From: Guptibacillus algicola
GTDB lineage: Bacteria > Bacillota > Bacilli > Bacillales > Guptibacillaceae
DNA: 64,000 nt
Direction of reading: 5' to 3'
Assembly: GCF_020171805.1 (NCBI RefSeq)
Contig: NZ_JAIVAF010000003.1
Location: 868,001 to 932,000, forward strand
Below the pieces are notes generated by a model, which did not search any database, was not told the origin of the DNA, and worked only from the letters and a program-made list of their open reading frames with translations. The position numbers and the translations under genes are program-made. How positions within the stretch are numbered: the first letter of the stretch is position 1; the number at the start of each line of letters is the position of its first letter. Positions 50,763-59,781 of this stretch are shown here, piece after piece.

Positions 50763-51659
50763 ATGGAAGGAATATTACCATTAAAGAAACCTGCTGGGAT
50801 GACGTCACATGACTGCGTTGCCAAAGTTCGCAAAATCCTTATGACCAAAAAGGTAGGGCATACAGGAACGCTCGATCCTGCAGTTACGGGTGTGCTGCCC
50901 CTCTGCATTGGAAGAGCAACAAAGGTTGCACAGTATATGACCGATTTCTCTAAAACATATGAAGCTGTCATTACTCTTGGCTATTCGACTTCTACTGAAG
51001 ATGCAACTGGGGAGAAGATTGAAGAAAAAAGTGTAACGAATACATTCGAACCCGATGAAATCTCGTCTGCTCTAGAAGCCTTCACAGGTGAAATCGAACA
51101 AGTGCCTCCTATGTATTCAGCCGTTAAAGTGAATGGAAAGCGCCTTTACGAATATGCTTTTGAAGGAAAAGTCGTCGAACGTCCTTCACGTATCGTGACG
51201 ATCCATGAACTAGAACAAACGGGAGATATACTTTATAAACATGACACAGTTGATATCCCAGTACGCGTTACCTGCAGCAAAGGAACTTATATAAGAACGC
51301 TTGCTGTCGATATCGGTGCTTCTCTTGGATATCCCGCCCATATGTCATCCTTAATCAGGACTGCTTCTGGCCCATTTAAGCTCGAAGAATGTTTGACATT
51401 TGATGAGATTACACAGATGATAGAGGAAGAAACGTTAAGACTTTTTCCCCTGGAATATGCCCTCTCATCGATCCCTTCCCTTACAGTAGATGAAGAGCTT
51501 CAAGCAAAGCTTCAAAACGGTGCTGTGCTGCCAGAAGTAGAAGAGATGATAGAGGATCGGCTTGTTATGTATAGTTTAGATGGTAGAGCGATTGCTATTT
51601 ATCAAAAACATCCAGAAAAGCCAGGGCTGATGAAACCTGAAAAAGTGTTCACGAGATGA
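50763..51659 (+). CDS. truB: tRNA pseudouridine(55) synthase TruB
   Basis: Makes pseudouridine 55 in the T-loop of tRNAs, 298 residues. The catalytic aspartate is Asp38 in GHTGTLDPAVTGVLP, and SKTYEAVITLGYSTSTEDATG and CSKGTYIRTLAVDIG are conserved. The C-terminal PUA-like domain is present. The ATG at 50763 is preferred to a GTG at 50760 because GGAGG (50751-50755) is 7 nt upstream. ribF follows after 18 nt. Confidence 0.96.
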   Translation: MEGILPLKKPAGMTSHDCVAKVRKILMTKKVGHTGTLDPAVTGVLPLCIGRATKVAQYMTDFSKTYEAVITLGYSTSTEDATGEKIEEKSVTNTFEPDEISSALEAFTGEIEQVPPMYSAVKVNGKRLYEYAFEGKVVERPSRIVTIHELEQTGDILYKHDTVDIPVRVTCSKGTYIRTLAVDIGASLGYPAHMSSLIRTASGPFKLEECLTFDEITQMIEEETLRLFPLEYALSSIPSLTVDEELQAKLQNGAVLPEVEEMIEDRLVMYSLDGRAIAIYQKHPEKPGLMKPEKVFTR

Positions 51660-51677
51660 AGTTAGAAGGTGAAAGCT

Positions 51678-52610
51678 ATGAAAACAATTTATTTGTCTCA
51701 TCCACATTTTATTGAAGGAAGTAAACCATCCGTCATGGCGCTCGGGTATTTTGATGGGATTCACCGAGGTCATCAAAAGGTTATATCAACCGCAAAAAAA
51801 ATCGCAGATGAAAAAGGTGTCGCTTCATCTGTCATGACGTTCTATCCACATCCTTCTGTTGTGCTTGGAAAGTCATCACCACAAGTAGAAGCGATTACGC
51901 CATTAGATGAGAAGATCAATCTTATCGACGAGATGGGAATCGACGTTCTATATATTGTGAAGTTTGATACAACGATCGCAGGGTTAACGCCGCAACAATT
52001 TGTTGATGACTATATTATTAACCTATCAGTGGTTCATGTCGTAGCTGGGTTCGATTTTACATATGGAAGCAAAGGTAGGGGAACGATGGATTCGATGCCT
52101 TTCCATGCGCGCGATAAATTTGACCAGACTGTCGTTGAAAAAGTTTCAAAGGATGATGAAAAAGTGAGCTCAACTCTTATTCGTTCTTATATACGAGAAG
52201 GAGCTGTAGAAAACGTCGAAGAAATTCTAGGGCGTAGGTATGTTGTAACGGGCACGGTCATAAAAGGCGACCAGCGAGGAAGAACGATCGGATTCCCTAC
52301 AGCGAACATCGAGATGGACAAAGAATACCTCGTACCTGCTACAGGGGTTTATGCCGTAAGACTTAAGACGGGTGGCGAATGGAGAAACGGTGTTTGTAAC
52401 ATAGGCTACAAACCTACTTTTTACGATGAAGCACCTGACAAACCGTCTCTTGAAGTCCACGTTTTTGACTTTGAAGAAAACGTGTACGGAAAAGAAGTAG
52501 AGGTTGAATTCCATAAAAAGATCCGCGGAGAAGTGAAATTCTCATCAGTCGATGACTTGATCGAGCAGATCGGCAAAGATGCGGATGAAGCAAGAAGAAT
52601 CCTAGAATAG
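51678..52610 (+). CDS. ribF: Bifunctional riboflavin kinase/FAD synthetase
   Basis: Converts riboflavin to FMN and then FAD, 310 residues (RibC in Bacillus subtilis). The N-terminal adenylyltransferase domain holds MALGYFDGIHRGHQKVI and VAGFDFTYGSKGRGT. The C-terminal kinase domain holds GRTIGFPTANIEM and GVCNIGYKPTF. The ATG at 51678 lies behind GAAGGTG, and the upstream GTG overlaps that site. Confidence 0.96.
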   Translation: MKTIYLSHPHFIEGSKPSVMALGYFDGIHRGHQKVISTAKKIADEKGVASSVMTFYPHPSVVLGKSSPQVEAITPLDEKINLIDEMGIDVLYIVKFDTTIAGLTPQQFVDDYIINLSVVHVVAGFDFTYGSKGRGTMDSMPFHARDKFDQTVVEKVSKDDEKVSSTLIRSYIREGAVENVEEILGRRYVVTGTVIKGDQRGRTIGFPTANIEMDKEYLVPATGVYAVRLKTGGEWRNGVCNIGYKPTFYDEAPDKPSLEVHVFDFEENVYGKEVEVEFHKKIRGEVKFSSVDDLIEQIGKDADEARRILE

Positions 52611-52617
52611 TTTCCTC

Positions 52618-52646
52618 TTGCAATTTACTCTGAAAACCTGTAGTCT
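52618..52646 (+). promoter_or_regulatory. Probable promoter of rpsO
   Basis: TTGCAA (52618-52623) and TAGTCT (52641-52646) are 17 bp apart, immediately upstream of the structured leader. Confidence 0.5.
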
Positions 52647-52670
52647 AATATCTGTACGGTAAGTACACAA

Positions 52671-52714
52671 CCTTTACTGGGCAATCGACTCTCCGACGTT
52701 TGCGCGGTAACAGG
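52671..52714 (+). promoter_or_regulatory. Structured rpsO leader, candidate S15 target
   Basis: Three nested stems are visible: CCTTTACTG (52671-52679) with CGGTAACAGG (52705-52714, one bulged C), GCAA (52681-52684) with TTGC (52700-52703), and TCG (52685-52687) with CGA (52694-52696). They end about 13 nt before the rpsO ribosome site. Autoregulatory S15 leaders occur widely in bacteria, with different structures. Binding is inferred. Confidence 0.55.
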
Positions 52715-52742
52715 GGATTAAGAATTGAAGGAGGTGAAAAGG

Positions 52743-53012
52743 ATGGCAATCACACAAGAGCGTAAGCAAGAGCTTATCACTAAGTTCAAAACTCACGAGA
52801 ATGATACTGGTTCTCCAGAAGTTCAAATCGCTGTCCTAACTGAGGAAATTAACAATTTGAACGATCATCTTCGTTTCCACAAGAAAGACCACCACTCTCG
52901 TCGCGGTCTTCTAAAGATGGTTGGTAAACGTCGTAACCTTTTAACGTATCTTCGTAACAAAGACGTTACTCGTTACCGTGAACTAATCAAAGAACTTGGT
53001 CTACGTAGATAA
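52743..53012 (+). CDS. rpsO: 30S ribosomal protein uS15
   Basis: Primary 16S rRNA-binding protein of the central domain, 89 residues. The ORF opens at 52725, but AAGGAGGTG serves the ATG at 52743, giving [20 protein letters not shown]. The RNA-contact motifs [16 protein letters not shown] and [18 protein letters not shown]-type sequence ([20 protein letters not shown]) are complete. It is a single-gene unit between a promoter and a terminator. Confidence 0.98.
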   Translation: MAITQERKQELITKFKTHENDTGSPEVQIAVLTEEINNLNDHLRFHKKDHHSRRGLLKMVGKRRNLLTYLRNKDVTRYRELIKELGLRR

Positions 53013-53022
53013 TGATTTAAGA

Positions 53023-53047
53023 AGCGGGATTTTTTCCCGCTTTTTTA
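53023..53047 (+). terminator. Terminator after rpsO
   Basis: AAGCGGGA (53023-53030) pairs with TCCCGCTT (53036-53043) over a T5 loop, followed by T4. Confidence 0.9.
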
Positions 53048-53083
53048 TTAGGTTAAAAATACATAGATTTTCGTCCTTTCTTT

Positions 53084-53111
53084 TTAGAAGTAAAAAGGTT
53101 AGGGTATAATG
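53084..53111 (+). promoter_or_regulatory. Promoter of pnp
   Basis: A perfect TATAAT (53106-53111) lies 16 bp after TTTAGA (53084-53089). The -35 box is weak. Confidence 0.55.
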
Positions 53112-53159
53112 TATACTAAAAGAAAATGATTTTATAGGATGAGAGGAGTTCTCACAGTA

Positions 53160-55277
53160 ATGGCACAAGATAAGCAAGTGTTTTCGATTGATTGGGCTGG
53201 CCGTCAGCTGACTGTAGAAATCGGTCAATTGGCTAAACAGGCGAGCGGGGCAGCAATGATTCGTTATGGCGATACAGCTGTACTATCAACAGTAACAGGT
53301 TCTAAGGAACCGAAGGACCTTCCATTCTTCCCACTTACAGTAAACTATGAAGAAAGACTATATGCAGTTGGTAAGATTCCAGGAGGATTCATTAAACGTG
53401 AAGGCCGTCCTAGTGAGAAAGCGATCTTGGCAAGTAGACTAATCGACCGACCGATTCGACCATTGTTCCCTGATGGCTTCCGTAATGAGGTTCAGGTTGT
53501 AAGTACTGTAATGAGTGTCGATCAAGATTGTTCTTCTGAAATGGCTGCTATGTTCGGCTCATCTCTATCTTTAGGTATCAGTGATCTACCATTCGATGGC
53601 CCGATCGCTGGTGTCGTGATCGGACGCATCAACGGGGAATTCGTAGTGAACCCTGGTGTCGATCAGCTTGAAGAAAGTGATATTAACTTAACAGTTGCTG
53701 GTACAAAAGAAGCAATCAATATGGTTGAAGCGGGTGCTGACGAAGTACCAGAAGAGACGATGCTTGAAGCAATTCTATTTGGACATCAGGAAATTAAACG
53801 CCTGATCACGTTCCAAGAAGAAATCATTGAAGCGACAGGGAAAGAAAAGCGTGAAGTTGTACTAAAGAAAGCTGATGAAACGCTTGAAGCTGAACTTAGT
53901 GAAAAGTTCCTAGCTGATGTTAAAGAAGCTGTAAAAGTAGTAGAAAAGCACGCACGTCAAGAAGCGATCGATGATGTTATGAACCGTGCAGTAGAATCGT
54001 ACGAAGATAACGAAGACGTTCCTGCAGGTGAAGTGAGTTCAATCATGAACAGCTTCGTAAAACAGGAAGTTCGTCGCTTGATCCTTAAGGACAAAGTTAG
54101 ACCAGATGGACGTGGAGTAGATGAAATTCGCCCACTAAACTCAGAAGTTGGTATTCTTCCAAGAACGCACGGCTCTGGATTGTTCACACGTGGCCAAACA
54201 CAGGCGCTAAGCATCTGTACACTTGGAGCACTTGGTGATGTTCAGATTCTAGATGGTCTTGGAACAGAAGAATCTAAGCGATTCATGCATCATTACAACT
54301 TCCCTAAGTTTAGTGTTGGGGAAACAGGACCAATGAGAGGGCCTGGCCGTCGTGAAATTGGACATGGTGCCCTAGGTGAACGAGCACTTGAGCCTGCTAT
54401 TCCTACAGAAAAAGATTTCCCTTATACAATTCGTCTTGTTTCAGAAGTACTTGAATCAAACGGATCAACATCTCAAGCGAGTATTTGCGCAAGCACGCTT
54501 GCAATGATGGATGCTGGTGTTCCATTGAAAGCACCTGTAGCTGGTATTGCAATGGGTCTTGTAAGTGACGGAGAAGACGTAACCGTTCTAACTGATATTC
54601 AGGGAATGGAAGATGCTCTAGGAGATATGGACTTCAAAGTTGCTGGTACGAAGCAAGGTGTTACAGCGCTACAGATGGATATCAAGATTTCAGGAATCAA
54701 TGAAGCGATCCTTCGTGAAGCTTTAGAGCAAGCGAGAAAAGGACGTTTGGATATCCTTGAGAACATGATGAGTGCGATCAGCGAGCCACGTACAGAGCTT
54801 TCTGCGTATGCTCCTAAGATCTTAACCATGGCTATCAAACCAGATAAGATCCGTGACGTGATTGGACCAAGCGGGAAAATCATCAACAAGATTATCGAAG
54901 AGACTAACGTTAAGATTGATATCGAACAAGATGGATCGATCTTCATCTCCTCTACTGATCAGGAAATGAACGCAAAAGCGAAGAAAATCATTGAAGATCT
55001 TGTAAGAGAAGTTGAAGTAGGTGCAACATATCTCGGTAAAGTTAAGCGTGTTGAGAAGTTCGGCGCGTTTGTAGAACTATTCCAAGGAAAAGAAGGTCTC
55101 GTACACATTTCAGAACTAGCTGAAGAGCGTACGAACAAAGTTGAAGATGTCGTTTCAATTGGCGATGAAGTAATGGTCAAAGTTAAAGAAATCGACAAAC
55201 AAGGCCGCGTTAACCTTTCTCGTAAAGCACTATTGAAAGAAGAGCGTGAGCGCGAAGAACAAAGTCAACAAAGCTAA
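53160..55277 (+). CDS. pnp: Polyribonucleotide nucleotidyltransferase (PNPase)
   Basis: Phosphorolytic 3'-5' exoribonuclease, 705 residues. Two RNase PH-like domains (the first from [20 protein letters not shown], the second from [14 protein letters not shown] with [20 protein letters not shown]) are followed by a KH domain ([19 protein letters not shown]) and an S1 domain ([20 protein letters not shown]). The ORF opens at 53139, but the ATG at 53160 gives the family start [17 protein letters not shown]. The spacing of about 11 nt from AGAGGAG is slightly long. Confidence 0.96.
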   Translation: MAQDKQVFSIDWAGRQLTVEIGQLAKQASGAAMIRYGDTAVLSTVTGSKEPKDLPFFPLTVNYEERLYAVGKIPGGFIKREGRPSEKAILASRLIDRPIRPLFPDGFRNEVQVVSTVMSVDQDCSSEMAAMFGSSLSLGISDLPFDGPIAGVVIGRINGEFVVNPGVDQLEESDINLTVAGTKEAINMVEAGADEVPEETMLEAILFGHQEIKRLITFQEEIIEATGKEKREVVLKKADETLEAELSEKFLADVKEAVKVVEKHARQEAIDDVMNRAVESYEDNEDVPAGEVSSIMNSFVKQEVRRLILKDKVRPDGRGVDEIRPLNSEVGILPRTHGSGLFTRGQTQALSICTLGALGDVQILDGLGTEESKRFMHHYNFPKFSVGETGPMRGPGRREIGHGALGERALEPAIPTEKDFPYTIRLVSEVLESNGSTSQASICASTLAMMDAGVPLKAPVAGIAMGLVSDGEDVTVLTDIQGMEDALGDMDFKVAGTKQGVTALQMDIKISGINEAILREALEQARKGRLDILENMMSAISEPRTELSAYAPKILTMAIKPDKIRDVIGPSGKIINKIIEETNVKIDIEQDGSIFISSTDQEMNAKAKKIIEDLVREVEVGATYLGKVKRVEKFGAFVELFQGKEGLVHISELAEERTNKVEDVVSIGDEVMVKVKEIDKQGRVNLSRKALLKEEREREEQSQQS

Positions 55278-55306
55278 GGATTCGGCTAAGCCGAATTCTT
55301 TTTTTA
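55278..55306 (+). terminator. Terminator after pnp
   Basis: GGATTCGGC (55278-55286) pairs with GCCGAATTC (55290-55298), one wobble, followed by T7. It begins right after the stop codon. Confidence 0.9.
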
Positions 55307-55381
55307 TTCCTTCCAGTTACCCGCACTAGTTCTAGGGCTTGCCTTTTTTACATAACCTTTGTACAAAAGGGGGTCCATCTG

Positions 55382-56341
55382 ATGAAGAAAACCTGGATAC
55401 ACTTATTTGTATTTGTGATCATATTGGCCATGACAGCAGAAACTATACAAAACCCCTATACTTCGATGTACTTAAGTTCCTTAAAAGAAGAAGCGATGAT
55501 GGTTAGTGGTGATTCGTCACTACATAATGAAATAGTAGACGCTAAGGCAAAATTTGATATAAAGCCTGTAAATGCAGTTGTTGATAAGGTTTGGAAAGGT
55601 ATTCCTGGTTATAATGGTGTAGAGGTGGAAGTAAAAGCATCACTTGAAAGGATGGAAGGGAAGAAGTTTGACGAAGAAATGCTCGTAAAGAAAGAAATTG
55701 AACCTGACATTCAGCTCGACGACCTTAAACCCGCGCCAGTATATAAAGGCAACCCGAATAAACCGATGGTTGGTTTGATGATTAACGTTGCATGGGGAGA
55801 AGAGTACTTACCTGATATGTTGAAGCATTTAAAGAAATATAATGTTCATGCTACCTTTTTTCTAGATGGGTCGTGGGCAAAGAAAAACCCAGACCTTGTT
55901 CGGATGATTAATGAAGAAGGTCACGAAATCGGGAACCATGCTTACTCACATCCTGACTTAAAACAAATGAATGATGCTGCCATTCGTAAAGAGCTCGAAG
56001 ACACGAACAAAGTAATCGAAGCTGCGATCGATAAAAAACCAACTGTGTTTGCGCCCCCTAGTGGAAGTTATGCCTACAATAGTGTCGAGATCGCACATCG
56101 TCTTGGAATGAAAACTGTTCTATGGAGTGTTGACACCGTTGATTGGAAAAAACCATCGCCTCATGTCATCACTACCAGAGTGCTACAGAAAGTTCATGCT
56201 GGGGCTCTTGTGTTGATGCACCCGACTGAACCAACAGAGAAAAGCTTAGAAGCCATGATCAGAGGGATAAAAGAACGAGGATATCATTTAGGAACAGTAT
56301 CTCAGGTTTTAGATTCGAAACGGATTTCTAAAATCCCATAA
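55382..56341 (+). CDS. ylxY: Polysaccharide deacetylase-like protein YlxY
   Basis: A 319-residue protein with an N-terminal signal or anchor (residues 5-19, WIHLFVFVIILAMTA) and a C-terminal NodB-type domain (about 128-310). The metal histidines are seen in GNHAYSHPD (His186, His190), and SVDTVDW (Asp251) and LVLMHPT (His280) are present. Motif 1, normally TFDDG, is INVAWG (134-139) and lacks both aspartates, as in Bacillus subtilis YlxY. Enzyme activity is therefore doubtful. It lies between pnp and the M16 peptidase gene, as in Bacillus. Confidence 0.92.
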   Translation: MKKTWIHLFVFVIILAMTAETIQNPYTSMYLSSLKEEAMMVSGDSSLHNEIVDAKAKFDIKPVNAVVDKVWKGIPGYNGVEVEVKASLERMEGKKFDEEMLVKKEIEPDIQLDDLKPAPVYKGNPNKPMVGLMINVAWGEEYLPDMLKHLKKYNVHATFFLDGSWAKKNPDLVRMINEEGHEIGNHAYSHPDLKQMNDAAIRKELEDTNKVIEAAIDKKPTVFAPPSGSYAYNSVEIAHRLGMKTVLWSVDTVDWKKPSPHVITTRVLQKVHAGALVLMHPTEPTEKSLEAMIRGIKERGYHLGTVSQVLDSKRISKIP

Positions 56342-56343
56342 AA

Positions 56344-56372
56344 TTGTTTCCAATCTATTTTAATGATATAGT
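56344..56372 (+). promoter_or_regulatory. Promoter of the M16 peptidase gene
   Basis: TTGTTT (56344-56349) and TATAGT (56367-56372) are 17 bp apart, about 45 nt before the start codon. Confidence 0.6.
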
Positions 56373-56417
56373 GTTTTTGGAACAGTATGACAAGGTTACA
56401 ATACAGGAGGAACAAGC

Positions 56418-57659
56418 TTGATTAACAAAGTAACTTGTAAAAATGGAGTAAGAGTAGTATTAGAAAATATTCCGACCGTACGTTCAGTAGCTATTGGGAT
56501 CTGGATTGGTACTGGATCGCGTTTTGAGCCAAAAGAATTAAACGGAGTATCTCACTTTCTTGAACATATGTTCTTTAAAGGAACAGATAAGCGAAATGCA
56601 AAAGAAATTGCCGAATCTTTCGATAGTATCGGCGGACAGGTGAATGCGTTCACATCAAAAGAATACACGTGCTATTATGCGAAGGTCCTTGATGATCATG
56701 CAGATTACGCACTAGATGTTCTAAGTGATATGTTTTTCAATTCTCAGTTCGATGCATTAGAACTTGCTAAAGAGAAGAATGTTGTTCACGAAGAAATCAA
56801 GATGTATGAAGATACTCCTGACGACATCGTGCATGACATCCTTAGTCAAGCGAGCTACGGAGATCATGAACTGGCGATGCCGATTCTTGGAACAGAAGAA
56901 ACGTTAAAAGGGTTCTCTGGTGACACACTTCGTGAATACATGCAAACTCACTATACACCAGATAATATCGTTATCTCGATCGCTGGTAATGTAGATGCAT
57001 CATTCATGGACAAAGTAGAAAGAGCATTCGAACATTGGGAAACACCATCAGATAAGCCGAAAGTTGATGCACCAACTTTTCATCCGGGACATATCGCACG
57101 AAAGAAAGAGACAGAACAAGCCCATCTTTGTCTCGGTTACGCAGGTCTTCCATTTGGAACGGATGACATTTATAGCTTAATCGTCATGAACAATGTGCTA
57201 GGTGGAAGCATGAGTAGTCGTCTTTTTCAAGAAGTTCGAGAAGAGCAAGGACTCGCTTATTCAGTATTTTCCTATCACTCAGCTTATCAGGACAGCGGGT
57301 TATTAACGATTTATGCAGGAACAGCCCAGAATCAGCTCGATCGTCTATATGACACGATTCAAAACACGCTTAATGAGTTCAAACGTGAAGGTATCACGAC
57401 CAAAGAACTTCAGAACTGTAAAGAACAGCTGAAAGGGAATTTAATGCTAAGTCTTGAAAGCACGAATAGTAGAATGAGCCGTAATGGGAAAAATGAATTA
57501 TTGCTTAATCAACATCGTACACTTGACGATATTATCAAAAATATCGAAAACGTTGACCATGACAAAGTTAACAACATGGTTCAGTCTATGTTCACTGATG
57601 ACTTCTCAAGCTCATTGATCAGTCCGAACGGAACATTTCCAGTAGGCATGAAAAAGTAA
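56418..57659 (+). CDS. mlpA: M16 family zinc peptidase (MlpA/YmxG-like)
   Basis: Insulinase-family metallopeptidase, 413 residues, close to Bacillus subtilis MlpA (YmxG). The inverted zinc motif HFLEH is at residues 46-50 within GVSHFLEHMFFKGT, and the third ligand is expected in NVVHEEIKMYEDTPDD. The second, non-catalytic half contains GGSMSSRLFQEVREEQGLAY. The ATT-like N-terminus is normal: the start codon is TTG-ATT context with AGGAGGAACAAGC upstream of TTG at 56418. Substrates are not known. Confidence 0.93.
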   Translation: MINKVTCKNGVRVVLENIPTVRSVAIGIWIGTGSRFEPKELNGVSHFLEHMFFKGTDKRNAKEIAESFDSIGGQVNAFTSKEYTCYYAKVLDDHADYALDVLSDMFFNSQFDALELAKEKNVVHEEIKMYEDTPDDIVHDILSQASYGDHELAMPILGTEETLKGFSGDTLREYMQTHYTPDNIVISIAGNVDASFMDKVERAFEHWETPSDKPKVDAPTFHPGHIARKKETEQAHLCLGYAGLPFGTDDIYSLIVMNNVLGGSMSSRLFQEVREEQGLAYSVFSYHSAYQDSGLLTIYAGTAQNQLDRLYDTIQNTLNEFKREGITTKELQNCKEQLKGNLMLSLESTNSRMSRNGKNELLLNQHRTLDDIIKNIENVDHDKVNNMVQSMFTDDFSSSLISPNGTFPVGMKK

Positions 57660-57663
57660 TACG

Positions 57664-57695
57664 AAGCCGTCGAGTAAATCTCGGCGGCTTTTTTT
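57664..57695 (+). terminator. Terminator after mlpA
   Basis: AAGCCGTCGAG (57664-57674) pairs with CTCGGCGGCTT (57680-57690), 11 bp with one wobble, followed by T5. Confidence 0.9.
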
Positions 57696-57803
57696 ATTGC
57701 ACTATACACTTCTCAATGACGACTTTCTTACTTGTATAAAACGTCTTCTACCTCCTTTTCATTCATAGACTAGTGTATATGAATTGCTGAGGGAGGGCTT
57801 TTA

Positions 57804-58061
57804 ATGAGATTGAGTCAGTTGAGTGGTAAAGAGCTTGTTGATGTAGAAAAAGGGAAGAGACTCGGAGTACTCGGCCAAACGGATTTACTATTCGATGAAA
57901 CGAATGGGGCGCTGAAGGCTCTGATCATACCGAAGACCTCATGGGGAGGGCTTAAAAGGACTGAAAACGCCATTTCGATACCGTGGGATAATATTCAAAC
58001 AATAGGTCGAGATATGATTATTGTGCAAAATCAAAAAGAGGGCAAAATTGAGCAAGAATGA
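57804..58061 (+). CDS. ymxH: YlmC/YmxH family PRC-barrel protein
   Basis: A small protein of 85 residues with a single PRC-barrel domain (RLGVLGQTDLLFDETNGALK, LIIPKTSW), matching Bacillus YmxH. Members are tied to sporulation by their distribution, and no biochemical role is known. It lies just before the dipicolinate synthase genes. The ribosome site is GAGGGAGGG. The 108-bp gap upstream after the terminator has no clear vegetative promoter. Confidence 0.9.
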   Translation: MRLSQLSGKELVDVEKGKRLGVLGQTDLLFDETNGALKALIIPKTSWGGLKRTENAISIPWDNIQTIGRDMIIVQNQKEGKIEQE

Positions 58062-58066
58062 TAATT

Positions 58067-58095
58067 CACCAAGCGGGCATCAACCACATAGAATG
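58067..58095 (+). promoter_or_regulatory. Candidate sigma-K promoter of dpaAB
   Basis: CACC (58067-58070), a 16-bp spacer, and CATAGAATG (58087-58095) match the sigma-K form (mACm, 16-17 bp, CATAnnnTA) except for the last base. Dipicolinate synthase is made in the mother cell under sigma-K in Bacillus subtilis. Confidence 0.55.
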
Positions 58096-58151
58096 TTGAG
58101 AAATTACAATAATCCCCGTAGGTAGACGTGGAAAAAGAAAGGGGAGGAACG

Positions 58152-59054
58152 ATGCTAACGAATCAACATATCGCAGTAATCGGCGGTGATGCCCGCCAGC
58201 TTGAAATCATTCGAAAGTTAACAGAGATGAATGCTGATTTATCTTTAATCGGCTTTGATCAGCTTGATCATGGTTTTACAGGAGCAACAAAATGCTCGGT
58301 TAATGAAGTAGACCTTACGAAGCTTGATGCCATTGTCCTTCCAGTAGCTGGAACAAATATGGAAGGTGAAGTAGATAGTATTTTTTCTAATGAGAAAGTG
58401 ATACTGACTGCCGAGCACCTAAGTAAAACCCCTTCGCATTGCACTGTTTATAGCGGAATCAGTAATAGCCACCTTCAAGAAATGGCTAAGAAAGCGTCAA
58501 GAAAACTCGTTAAATTATTTGAAAGAGATGATATTGCAATATACAATTCCATTCCTACTGTAGAAGGCACGATCATGATGGTCATTCAACATACTGATAT
58601 CACCATCCATCAATCGAATATCGCTGTACTAGGACTCGGTCGGGTTGGGATGTCAGTTGCACGATCATTTGATGCCCTTGGTGCAAACGTAAGTGTTGGA
58701 GCGAGAAAACCCGAGCATATTGCAAGGATAACCGAAATGGGATTAAAGCCATTTCATTTATCATCACTTGCTACTGAAGTTGCGAATTTGGATGTTTGTA
58801 TCAATACCGTACCTGCGCAAATCGTAACGTCAGAAGTCATCTCGAAAATGCCGTCTCATACCCTGATTATTGATCTTGCATCAAAACCAGGAGGCACGGA
58901 TTTTCGATTTGCAGAGAAAAGGGGAATTAAAGCGCTTCTAGCACCTGGATTACCAGGGATCGTCGCTCCAAAAACAGCTGGGAAAATCATCGCAGGGGTT
59001 TTGACGCAACTGCTTATTGAACAGCTTAAAGAAGGGGAGGAAAAGAATCCATGA
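58152..59054 (+). CDS. dpaA: Dipicolinate synthase subunit A
   Basis: Dehydrogenase-like subunit of dipicolinate synthase (SpoVFA), 300 residues, which makes spore dipicolinic acid from the dapA product in the mother cell. The second half has a Rossmann motif, VLGLGRVGMSVARSF, and the C-terminal part DLASKPGGTDFRFAEKRGIK is conserved. The ORF opens at 58128 with GTG, but AAAGGGGAGG serves the ATG at 58152, giving MLTNQHIAVIGGDARQLEII. It overlaps dpaB by 4 nt (ATGA). Confidence 0.96.
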   Translation: MLTNQHIAVIGGDARQLEIIRKLTEMNADLSLIGFDQLDHGFTGATKCSVNEVDLTKLDAIVLPVAGTNMEGEVDSIFSNEKVILTAEHLSKTPSHCTVYSGISNSHLQEMAKKASRKLVKLFERDDIAIYNSIPTVEGTIMMVIQHTDITIHQSNIAVLGLGRVGMSVARSFDALGANVSVGARKPEHIARITEMGLKPFHLSSLATEVANLDVCINTVPAQIVTSEVISKMPSHTLIIDLASKPGGTDFRFAEKRGIKALLAPGLPGIVAPKTAGKIIAGVLTQLLIEQLKEGEEKNP

Positions 59055-59644
59055 GTTTGAAAGGGAAACACATTGGATTTGGTTTAACAGGCTCTCATTG
59101 TACGTATGACGCGGTAGTCCCGCAGATTGAAGAGCTAGTTCAGTTAGGTGCAAAAGTCACACCATTTGTATCTCACACCGTTACGTCAACAAATACTCGT
59201 TTTGGTGAAGGTGAAGATTGGGTTGCTAAGATTGTAGAAATCACTGGGAACGAAGCGGTTGATTCGATTGTGAAAGCTGAGCCGTTTGGTCCGAGAACTC
59301 CGCTTGATTGCATGGTTATTGCGCCGATTACGGGCAACTCTATCAGTAAATTTGCGAATGCTATGACAGATTCTCCTGTGTTGATGGGAGCAAAAGCTAC
59401 ATTACGAAATGAAATGCCTGTTGTCCTTGGTATTTCTACGAATGATGGGCTCGGTTTGAATGGAACAAATATTTTGAGGTTGATGTCGACAAAGAATATT
59501 TATTTCATTCCGTTTGGTCAGGATGATCCTGTGAAGAAACCAAACTCCCTTGTCGCTAGAATGACGTCACTAACCGAAACAATAGAAGATGCGATGAATG
59601 GTAAACAACATCAACCTGTTTTAGTAGAACGATATTTAGATTAA
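59051..59644 (+). CDS. dpaB: Dipicolinate synthase subunit B
   Basis: Flavoprotein-fold partner (SpoVFB), 197 residues, related to the phosphopantothenoylcysteine decarboxylase type of flavoprotein. Conserved parts are GKHIGFGLTGSHCTYDAV, DCMVIAPITGNSISKFANA and GTNILRLMSTKNIYFIPFGQDDP. It overlaps dpaA and is followed by asd-dapG-dapA, so the cluster joins dipicolinate formation with supply of its precursor. Confidence 0.96.
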   Translation: MSLKGKHIGFGLTGSHCTYDAVVPQIEELVQLGAKVTPFVSHTVTSTNTRFGEGEDWVAKIVEITGNEAVDSIVKAEPFGPRTPLDCMVIAPITGNSISKFANAMTDSPVLMGAKATLRNEMPVVLGISTNDGLGLNGTNILRLMSTKNIYFIPFGQDDPVKKPNSLVARMTSLTETIEDAMNGKQHQPVLVERYLD

Positions 59645-59709
59645 GAAAGGGTTTTTCTTTCTTTAAAACAGGTTTATGATAAAATAGAGAATAAAATCAC
59701 CAGATGTGG

Positions 59710-59729
59710 GGAGAAACGTAGGTTTCTCC
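59710..59729 (+). other. Leader hairpin upstream of asd
   Basis: GGAGAAAC (59710-59717) pairs perfectly with GTTTCTCC (59722-59729) over a GTAG loop. An AT-rich stretch with TATGATAAAAT lies 25 nt upstream and could hold the asd promoter, without a convincing -35 box. There is no T-run, so it is not a good terminator. Confidence 0.45.
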
Positions 59730-59781
59730 TTCTGTTGTGCTGGGTAATGTATGAATGGAATATGGAAGGAGAATTATTAAA

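Noticed and set aside
57764-57776. CATAGACTA before ymxH as a sigma-K -10 box
   Set aside because: The -10 pattern fits, but no AC-containing -35 element is found at 16-17 bp upstream, so I do not call it.
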